Below are positions 15,709 to 21,771 of a DNA stretch of 21,771 nt, piece after piece. This DNA comes from a virus. The notes under the pieces are model-generated. The model searched no databases. It saw only the letters and a list, made by a program, of their open reading frames with translations, and was not told the DNA's origin. How positions within the stretch are numbered: the first letter of the stretch is position 1; each line of letters starts with the position of its first letter. The DNA is taken from positions 1 to 21,771 of the IMG/VR virus record IMGVR_UViG_3300033153_001946; one strand, 5' to 3'. The position numbers were made by a program, and so were the translations under genes.

Positions 15709-16263
15709 ATGGCAGAAAAGCACATTTTAAGTTTAGAGGTTCCACTTAATACAAATTGTGGGTTAATAACTATAACAGACACAAGTGTATATACTACTAA
15801 CTTGCCTGTTGATTGTCCAGAGTTATTAATAACACCTCCCGGTTACAACTCTCCCATCTTGTTTAAATTACAAGAAGGGTTTTCTATAAATATAACTGCT
15901 TGTGATTTAAACTTGCAGTTAGCTGATTGTGGAAATACTTTAGGAATGATACCAGATGGTGTTTATGTACTTAGGTATAGTGTAGCTCCTAATGATAAAG
16001 TATATGTAGAGTACAATCATATGAGGGTAACCAATATTACAAACTTATATTATCAGGTATTGTGTGAGATAAACATAAATGACTGTGAGCCACATAGCGA
16101 AAGAAAAGATCTAATAAATGAACTTGAGTATATAAAACTTCTTATTGATGCTGCGATATCAAATGTAGAATATTGTAGAAGTCCATCTAAAGGGATGGAT
16201 TTATATAACTATGCTTATAAAAGACTACATAAAATATCCTGCACATATGGAGCTTGCGTATAA
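15709..16263 (+). CDS. Conserved-type virion protein, 184 residues
   Basis: The product begins with beta-rich sequence (ILSLEVPLNTNCGLITITDT, CPELLITPPGYNSPILFKL), passes through IPDGVYVLRYSVAPNDKVYV and EYNHMRVTN, and ends in a helical part (LINELEYIKLLIDAAISNVE) with MDLYNYAYKRLHKI. It has seven Cys residues. I recognise the pattern (SLEVP, PGF/PGY, YSV.PND.V.VEYNH, CDL) as a recurrent protein in the structural blocks of Bacteroidota phages, from memory, with no assigned biochemical role. It starts 10 bases beyond the terminator's T run, with TTAGCT before the ATG and no Shine-Dalgarno sequence. A tail or adhesion-complex component is likely. Confidence 0.65.
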   Translation: MAEKHILSLEVPLNTNCGLITITDTSVYTTNLPVDCPELLITPPGYNSPILFKLQEGFSINITACDLNLQLADCGNTLGMIPDGVYVLRYSVAPNDKVYVEYNHMRVTNITNLYYQVLCEININDCEPHSERKDLINELEYIKLLIDAAISNVEYCRSPSKGMDLYNYAYKRLHKISCTYGACV

Positions 16264-16278
16264 AAAACCAACAAAATT
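16262..16278 (+). promoter_or_regulatory. A-rich translation leader (copy 3 of AAAAACCAACAA)
   Basis: AAAAAACCAACAAAATT precedes the ATG at 16279, beginning within the stop codon of the 184-residue gene. It matches the leaders at 8735 and 11903 and is the main reason to accept the short gene that follows. Confidence 0.55.
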
Positions 16279-16469
16279 ATGGCAAACCATTCATTATGTA
16301 GCTATTGTAAAAAGGCAATAACTTGCGGTTGTCAGAAAGCAAGAAATTCAAAAGGTGAAACAGTTCATAAATCCTGCTTAAGTAATTCTAATGTAAAAAA
16401 AAAGTAGTAAATAAAAAACTGGACACTTTAACACAGGCAATACAAAAAGCAAATAAAAGGATTATATAA
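16279..16469 (+). CDS. Small zinc-binding protein, probably completed by a -1 frameshift
   Basis: Frame 0 runs from ATG 16279 to TAG 16405-16407 (42 residues) with zinc ligands C7, C10, C16, C18, H30 and C33 (CSYCKK, CGCQK, VHKSC). It ends GTA AAA AAA AAG TAG, which contains the dnaX-type slippery heptamer A AAA AAG in the correct phase just before the stop. A -1 slip continues as VVNKKLDTLTQAIQKANKRI plus I and stops at TAA 16467-16469, giving 63 residues. That stop overlaps the next ATG by one base (TAATG), as at 1322 and 5091. The shared A-rich leader supports the start. Alternatives are transcript slippage on the A9 run, a real inactivating indel, or an assembly error. The zinc fold is likely; the role is unknown. 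Confidence 0.65.
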
Positions 16470-17503
16470 TGTTTAGTTTAGAACACAGAATTAATACAGA
16501 GCAAAGATTTGCAAATTTGGTATATAAGGATTTTCAAACAAAAAGATTTGGCCTTACACCTTGTTGCGATGTAGAGATTGATGAAATTAAACTAAAGAAA
16601 TACCTTTGTGACTACCAAGAGCAAAAAGCTTATGATGACAATCTTCTACCTACAGAAGATTTAGATAGAACTGTTTTAGATTGTGATGACTTACCTGTGC
16701 AGCCAATCCCAACACCTCCTGATGATATACCTGTAATAGAACCTTTATTATGTAGAAGTTTGGATTTTGATGGAGTTTCAGCTGAATGGGCAGAATTTAC
16801 TTCTGTAAGCCCAACATTTTATGATTTTATTGATTATAATAAAGGTCATAGTTTGTCATTTTGGTTTCAATATAAACAGCCAGCTCCTCCACAACCAGGT
16901 GTACCACAACAATTGCCATTTTTTTCTAAGTATGACAAACCTACAGGAATAGGACTTCTAACAGGATTTCTTCCGTCTAATAATTATTTATATTATGGAT
17001 TAGTAGGAACAGGAGGGTTCGCAAACTCTTTAATTACTGTTACATCATATACTTTTGTAGTTGGAGGCTGGTATAATATAACATGGACATCAGATGGGGT
17101 TGATGCTTTTAATACACATACATATATAAATGGAGTTTTAGTAACATCTTTAGTTAATTCAAATTCTCTTTTATCTACTATACATACATTGCCCACTCCT
17201 TATCAAATAGCGGCAGTTGTTAGTCCAATAGATAAAAGACAATGGTGGGGAGAGTTTATAGGCCACTCTTTAAGAGGGTGGAGTACAATATTAACCCCAG
17301 CAGAAGTTCTTAATGAATTTAATCTAGGTGTTAGATTACCTACACCTGTTCAAAATGTAAATTTAGAATTAGATATTCAAATGTACAATTCAGTATGGAA
17401 TTCTTTAACATCAAGTTTTGAAATTCCTGAAGCTGTAAAAAGTGTTGTGTTTGATACCTATAATATGGAACAAGTTGATTTACTAAATATATGCCCTGAA
17501 TAA
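16469..17503 (+). CDS. LamG/concanavalin-like domain virion protein
   Basis: The product has 344 residues. Residues 1-65 (NTEQRFANLVYKDFQTKRFG, then Cys residues in LTPCCDVE and KKYLCDYQ) look like a virion-attachment part. A proline-rich linker (VQPIPTPPDDIPVIEP) leads into a LamG/concanavalin-like jelly roll, about 93-285: CRSLDFDGVSAEWAEF, SLSFWFQYK, WYNITWTSDG, HTYINGVLV, and GEFIGHSLRGWSTILTPAEV are the usual strands in order. Such domains bind glycans or proteins, so surface recognition is likely. No catalytic signature is evident. Its start overlaps the -1-frame stop of the preceding small gene. Two bases separate it from the next gene. Confidence 0.8.
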   Translation: MFSLEHRINTEQRFANLVYKDFQTKRFGLTPCCDVEIDEIKLKKYLCDYQEQKAYDDNLLPTEDLDRTVLDCDDLPVQPIPTPPDDIPVIEPLLCRSLDFDGVSAEWAEFTSVSPTFYDFIDYNKGHSLSFWFQYKQPAPPQPGVPQQLPFFSKYDKPTGIGLLTGFLPSNNYLYYGLVGTGGFANSLITVTSYTFVVGGWYNITWTSDGVDAFNTHTYINGVLVTSLVNSNSLLSTIHTLPTPYQIAAVVSPIDKRQWWGEFIGHSLRGWSTILTPAEVLNEFNLGVRLPTPVQNVNLELDIQMYNSVWNSLTSSFEIPEAVKSVVFDTYNMEQVDLLNICPE

Positions 17504-17505
17504 TT

Positions 17506-17751
17506 ATGGCTAACAATAGATATTTTATAATAAACGCAGCAGATCCAAATTTAGCTACAATATTAAGCTATGCTGTTGAAACCTCTCTTAAAAGATTAAG
17601 AGAAGACGGAAAGCAGGGTCTTATTAAATTACCTTCTGGAGATACTAATAACTATCCTGAGTTATCAATTTATCTTGAATATACTCATGAAGAAATTAAA
17701 ATATTTTTAACTCCTGAAGAGTGGACTTTGCCAGCAATTATTACACCTTAA
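17506..17751 (+). CDS. Small protein of unknown function (81 residues)
   Basis: The product starts ANNRYFIINAADPNLATILS and continues with a basic helix (YAVETSLKRLREDGKQGL), then beta-rich, acidic sequence (ELSIYLEYTHEEIKIFLTPE). It has no Cys, unlike its neighbours. It lies two bases after the LamG gene and is certainly in the same transcript. I do not recognise the family. A chaperone or small structural partner of the adjacent fibre proteins is possible from position only. Confidence 0.6.
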   Translation: MANNRYFIINAADPNLATILSYAVETSLKRLREDGKQGLIKLPSGDTNNYPELSIYLEYTHEEIKIFLTPEEWTLPAIITP

Positions 17752-17763
17752 CTAATAAAGTTT

Positions 17764-17779
17764 TGTTATAAATATAACA
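17764..17779 (+). promoter_or_regulatory. AT-rich palindrome ahead of the fibre gene
   Basis: TGTTATA (17764-17770), AA, TATAACA (17773-17779) is a perfect 16-base palindrome in the 43-base gap before the start at 17795. It is too AT-rich for a terminator stem and has no T run. It could be an operator-like or leader element, or chance in AT-rich DNA. Confidence 0.25.
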
Positions 17780-17794
17780 CATAAAGAAAAAAAT

Positions 17795-20700
17795 ATGTTA
17801 CCAACAGACAACGGAAAAAATATGCCTTGCACACCAGTTTCATCTAACTGTGTTATATGGCAAGGTCCAGATATAGAATGTATCAATTTATGTAATGGTG
17901 ATACAATAAGCGATGTAGTAGGTAAATTAGCTACAGAGCTTTGTGCATTAATAGACGCAACTTGTGAGTGCAATCCAGATTTAACAGGATTAAATTTAAA
18001 TTGTTTGCCTCCTGGAACAGATTTAACTGATTTAGTTTCTGTATTAAATGCAGTTGTAACTTTAGCTTGTACAGCTGCAACCGGTACATCTACAGATCTT
18101 AATGTTTCATCAAAAAGGGTGGCAGCAGATGGCAATTTGCTTTTACCTAAATGTTTATATTATCCTGATGAATTTGGGAATCCTGTTACTGAGCTTCCTA
18201 TAAATGAATTTGTAGTTTATTTAGCTAATGAGATTTGTGGTATACAAAGCAATATAGTATTAATAAATGCAGCAATAGAGAATTTTGAAACCAGAATAGG
18301 AATATTAGAAAACTGTGTTCTTCCTTGTGCTCCTCAGAAAAATGTAGTTACAGAAGTAGTTTCTACTTGTTTATTTCCCGGTGAGTTAAAAGAAGTTTCT
18401 ATCCTTCTTTTAGCAATAGAAAGAGATTATTGCAGTTTAAAAAACAATGTAGGAACATCTCAAGATATATTAAATGCTATAGCTGCACAATGTATTTTTG
18501 GAACAACAGATAGATTGGCAGCATCTGGTACATATGCCGCTGATCCAAATTGGATTAACAACCCAACAAATTTATCTCAATCTCTAAAAGACCAATGGGT
18601 GGTAATATGTGATTTATATGCATCTATAAAAGATATTCAAGAAAATTGCTGTGAGACAGGATGTTCTGGTTTAAATTTTGGATTTTTATATAATGTTATT
18701 ACAGATTCCAGCAATGTACCAATTACATTAAATCTTAATTTTACTTCTACGTCATTACCTGGAAGCTATTCAGATTGTGGAGGACTAACAAATGCTGCAT
18801 TAAATGTCAATAATTCCATTACTGTTCAAGTAGACTTCTGTGCAACAGATGGAGTTAATACATGTCAGGAAAAACAAACTATAATTATTCCTTTAGAAAC
18901 TTTGTGCCCTAATGATATAGTGGCAAGTGCCATTACTGAAGACCAGGTGACAGTAACATTTACAAATGTCTTAGGGACTTCAGTGCAATATAAAATTGAT
19001 ATAATTGATGATATTACAAGTGCAATAGCAGCAACCACAACAGTTGGTATGCCTGGTTTTTATGTTTCAGAAAATCTAACAGGCTTAGCAAGTGGAACAA
19101 ATTACAGTATTGCTATTACTATAATAAGTAATGGGATTCCTAAAATATGTATATCGGTTCCATTTGTAACAACGGGTGTTAATTGTAATAATTTTAGCAC
19201 AAATACCGTAGGTGTATCTGGTTCTAATGATATATATTTAGGATATACTGATAGTGGAGGTGTTCAAACACCTTATTATTACAATCCTGACAATAAAGTT
19301 ATTTCTGTTGGAGCAGCAGCCATCCCCACATGTTATGCTCCTATTGTAAATTCACAGTCTATTAATGAAGTTACCGGAGATGTAACTTTTGACCTTTCCT
19401 ATGGATTGGCTCCAGGAGCATCTATTCTAATAGAGTCAAGTATAGATGGTATAACTTGGCTTTTGCCAGATTCTGGTGCAGATGGTGTGAGAATTTATGC
19501 ATCAGGTATAACATCAGGAATATTATACTTAAGAATACAGACAGACTGTACAACAAGTACAAGTGAATATGTTATCATAAGATATGACTTTATAACAAAT
19601 CAATGGCAATTTATCCAAAGCCCAAGTGATTGTAAATATGATTCTATACTAAATGCTTGCCCGGCAGGTGTCCAGGTAGCACAACAGTATCTTGGGTGCG
19701 GAACAGTAACATACACTGTATTTTCTGGGGGAATAGATTCTTATTGGTTCTATATAAAGCAATATACCAGAGATGGGATTACATTTTATGTTTATGCTGG
19801 ATGGAATCAACTAACAGGTGTAACAACAGTTGTTGAATGTTGTGCTTGCCCTGCATTTGTTTTAACAGAGCAACTTACTATTTATTGCTTAGAAAACAAT
19901 TCAACAACTATAGATCTTCCTTATGTCTTAGGCAATGGAATACCTTTAATGAATGTTGTCACATCTACAACTAATGGTACTTTAGTTCAATCTACTACTG
20001 GCAGCAATTCATTTACTTATACACACCTGGGAGCGTCAAATAGTTATGCTGATACATTTTCTGTAGAAATAATTCCTCAGGTTCTTGGGGACTGTGAAAG
20101 TTTAACGGCTACAGTGCAGATACAAATTAAACCAAGTAGAGTAAAAATAAATTATCAGGATCAGCCTGTATTTGTTTTTGTTGATACAACTGTATATAGC
20201 GTAGGAGATGCTACAGATATAAAATCAGGAGTGACAGCTTTAGCGGCTCAATGGAACACAGATTGGGGGTATACCGGGATAGTGTATTTTATGCCCGTCA
20301 ATGATAAGAGATGGCTAGGTTATCAAAAATCTATTGTAGATGATGGAGTAAGTGCAAGTTTAACAGGAGGAGGATATGCAGGATTAGAAGTATTACCATC
20401 TTCTTGGCCAGGAGGTTCAGGAGCACCTATCTATAAAAACGGTGTATTGCTTTTTGTTTTCAGTAATGATTCAGATGGTGTGTATCATGACGCAACATTA
20501 GTATCTGGATTTGGTTCTGGGTTAACTGTTCAACCAAGAACTGATTATAAAGATGATTTTGATGCCTTGTATGATGCTGAAAATGGAACCAATACATCAC
20601 CATGGGCTACTGCTCTTGGTATTACCAGAGGTCAATACCCTGATGGTTTTAGTGCAGTATATTATCCATTTACTACTCAATACTCAGGAGCGGCAGATGC

Positions 20701-21502
20701 TGCATCTATATTACAGTCTTTAGCTGCATATGTAGGTGAAATGATACCTCCAAATCAATATGGAATTAAAACAGCTGTAGATATTACAGGTTATTTGTTA
20801 CAAGGTCTTGTGCCATCAGCAACAAATCCATATTCAGGAGCTACAACAACTGGAGGGAATACATTGATACCATTATACACATATGGATTTATGGTGTATT
20901 TAAACAACTTGTTAAAAACAAATACATTAACAGACATTGCCGCTGGTAATAATGGTCCATTTTTAACTCAGCTTACATTAGCAGCGCAAGACACTACTGG
21001 TACATTTCCTGCAACACCTACCGGAACAATTTTATTTCAGGTAATAAGATGTAATAGTGGAGGTGTAGGTTTATTAGAATATACAGGAGTTGCGCCTTAT
21101 CCAGCTGTGGATACAACATATGTTACTTTAGCGGCAGATAATAGCACAGGGCTTGACCAACATTTTCATATTACAGGATATGGATTAGGAGCGGCAGTAT
21201 TTGACTTTACAAACCCGGCAGTTGTAGCAGGATGTGAAGTTTTATCCACACAATTTAGAGTGGCTGATTGTACCACTGGTTATGAATATGATGTAGAGTT
21301 TGGTGCAACAGTAGGAGTGATCCCAGGAAATGTTTATAAATTAACCAATACAGGAGCCAGCTTTTTACCAGGTGCTCCCGATGATTGGGTAACTGGTCAG
21401 GATAGATGTATAACTGTATTAAACCAATTGGTTGTTGGGCTAGACATTACTTCAATAACAGTTGTTTCTACTCACTTGAACTGTACAACTTGTACACCTT
21501 AA
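17795..21502 (+). CDS. Large multidomain fibre/adhesin protein
   Basis: The product has 1235 residues and no signal peptide. Residues 19-52 hold a module (CVIWQG...GDTISDVVGKLA) shared with the next gene, followed to about 290 by Cys-containing helical segments (LANEICGI, AIERDYCSL) like trimeric fibre stalks. Residues about 371-456 resemble a fibronectin type III domain (VTVTFTNV, LTGLASGTNYSIAITI). About 689-779 resemble a cadherin-like repeat (ENNSTTIDLPYV, SFTYTHLGASNSYADTFSVE). About 785-985 resemble a von Willebrand A fold (PVFVFVDTTVYS, IKSGVTALAAQW) with a degenerate metal site (DTTVY instead of DxSxS). The last 250 residues are beta-rich. A host-surface-binding fibre is the best inference. 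ATG 17822 is an alternative start. Confidence 0.75.
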   Translation: MLPTDNGKNMPCTPVSSNCVIWQGPDIECINLCNGDTISDVVGKLATELCALIDATCECNPDLTGLNLNCLPPGTDLTDLVSVLNAVVTLACTAATGTSTDLNVSSKRVAADGNLLLPKCLYYPDEFGNPVTELPINEFVVYLANEICGIQSNIVLINAAIENFETRIGILENCVLPCAPQKNVVTEVVSTCLFPGELKEVSILLLAIERDYCSLKNNVGTSQDILNAIAAQCIFGTTDRLAASGTYAADPNWINNPTNLSQSLKDQWVVICDLYASIKDIQENCCETGCSGLNFGFLYNVITDSSNVPITLNLNFTSTSLPGSYSDCGGLTNAALNVNNSITVQVDFCATDGVNTCQEKQTIIIPLETLCPNDIVASAITEDQVTVTFTNVLGTSVQYKIDIIDDITSAIAATTTVGMPGFYVSENLTGLASGTNYSIAITIISNGIPKICISVPFVTTGVNCNNFSTNTVGVSGSNDIYLGYTDSGGVQTPYYYNPDNKVISVGAAAIPTCYAPIVNSQSINEVTGDVTFDLSYGLAPGASILIESSIDGITWLLPDSGADGVRIYASGITSGILYLRIQTDCTTSTSEYVIIRYDFITNQWQFIQSPSDCKYDSILNACPAGVQVAQQYLGCGTVTYTVFSGGIDSYWFYIKQYTRDGITFYVYAGWNQLTGVTTVVECCACPAFVLTEQLTIYCLENNSTTIDLPYVLGNGIPLMNVVTSTTNGTLVQSTTGSNSFTYTHLGASNSYADTFSVEIIPQVLGDCESLTATVQIQIKPSRVKINYQDQPVFVFVDTTVYSVGDATDIKSGVTALAAQWNTDWGYTGIVYFMPVNDKRWLGYQKSIVDDGVSASLTGGGYAGLEVLPSSWPGGSGAPIYKNGVLLFVFSNDSDGVYHDATLVSGFGSGLTVQPRTDYKDDFDALYDAENGTNTSPWATALGITRGQYPDGFSAVYYPFTTQYSGAADAASILQSLAAYVGEMIPPNQYGIKTAVDITGYLLQGLVPSATNPYSGATTTGGNTLIPLYTYGFMVYLNNLLKTNTLTDIAAGNNGPFLTQLTLAAQDTTGTFPATPTGTILFQVIRCNSGGVGLLEYTGVAPYPAVDTTYVTLAADNSTGLDQHFHITGYGLGAAVFDFTNPAVVAGCEVLSTQFRVADCTTGYEYDVEFGATVGVIPGNVYKLTNTGASFLPGAPDDWVTGQDRCITVLNQLVVGLDITSITVVSTHLNCTTCTP

Positions 21503-21513
21503 AATAAATAAAA

Positions 21514-21771
21514 ATGGCTTGTAATTGTAATAAATGTAATACCAGTAAAAACTGTGGATGTAATGATTCTGCATTAACAACACCATGCACATATTCTGAT
21601 TGCAGTGTAGGCTCTGAAAGATGTGAAGACGTACAATGTGCTGAATGTGTTAGTTATTGTGGAACTACATTTGAAGTAGGAAATGTTGGTAATTTAATCC
21701 AGATAGAAACTGGAGAAAGACTAGATTCTATAATTCAAAAATTTGCTTTGCTTCTTAGTCAGGGATTAGGC
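21514..21771 (+). CDS. Cys-rich fibre-like protein (5' part, truncated by the window)
   Basis: An ATG at 21514, 11 bases after the fibre gene and preceded by AAATAAATAAAA, opens a frame that stays open to the window edge (86 residues). The start is rich in Cys (ACNCNKCNTSKNCGCNDS, then CTYSDC, RCEDVQCAEC). Residues 45-79 repeat the module of the previous protein: C-V-x-Y-x-G, then GERLDSIIQKFA. Such starts are familiar from virion proteins of Bacteroidota phages. It is probably another fibre or adhesin subunit of the same complex. Domain content beyond residue 86 is unknown. Confidence 0.8.
   Translation, partial: MACNCNKCNTSKNCGCNDSALTTPCTYSDCSVGSERCEDVQCAECVSYCGTTFEVGNVGNLIQIETGERLDSIIQKFALLLSQGLG

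Noticed and set aside
1-21771. CRISPR array, insertion sequence, integrase or attachment site
   Set aside because: No direct-repeat array, transposase-like frame, terminal inverted repeats with target duplication, or recombinase motifs were seen.

Overview
The window is a compact, AT-rich, entirely plus-strand block of a tailed double-stranded DNA phage. It holds the packaging, head and receptor-binding genes. Three things point to a Bacteroidota host: A-rich translation leaders without Shine-Dalgarno sequences, Cys-rich virion proteins of a type I associate with Bacteroidota phages, and the gene set itself (HU/IHF-like protein, about 720-residue TerL, about 920-residue portal with a glutamine-rich tail, capsid, connector). 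The set resembles crAss-like phages (Crassvirales) or related Bacteroidota phages. I cannot settle the family without a TerL or capsid tree.

Layout. Bases 1-108 hold the end of an upstream gene. Bases 109-293 are a gene-free leader with two long inverted repeats. From 294 to 8558 runs a tightly overlapping operon: winged-helix-like protein, HU/IHF-like protein, Cys-rich zinc protein, PD-(D/E)XK nuclease, small pre-terminase protein, GroES-like co-chaperonin, TerL, portal, and two overlapping membrane-anchored coiled-coil proteins. After a second structured gap come an acidic scaffold-like protein and the probable major capsid protein (10022-11641), closed by a clear intrinsic terminator. Next are a 63-residue protein, a 338-residue protein, a connector-like protein and a Dps-like protein. 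A 502-residue virion protein follows (14148-15656) and ends at a second strong terminator. The last part (15709 to the end) is an adhesion module: a 184-residue virion protein, a tiny zinc protein with a likely -1 frameshift, a LamG-domain protein, an 81-residue protein, a 1235-residue multidomain fibre-like protein, and the start of another Cys-rich fibre-like gene cut by the window edge.

Inferred roles. TerL and its neighbours package DNA through the portal into a capsid built on the scaffold-like protein, and the co-chaperonin may redirect the host GroEL to fold a virion protein. The two terminators probably set apart the two most abundant structural proteins. The distal genes probably build the host-recognition apparatus. 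The most unusual points are a dnaX-type slippery sequence at 16395-16404 whose -1 frame ends exactly on the next start codon, a phage Dps-like protein with complete ferroxidase residue spacing, the GroES-like gene, a spanin-like gene pair between portal and capsid, and a shared N-terminal module in two neighbouring fibre-like proteins.
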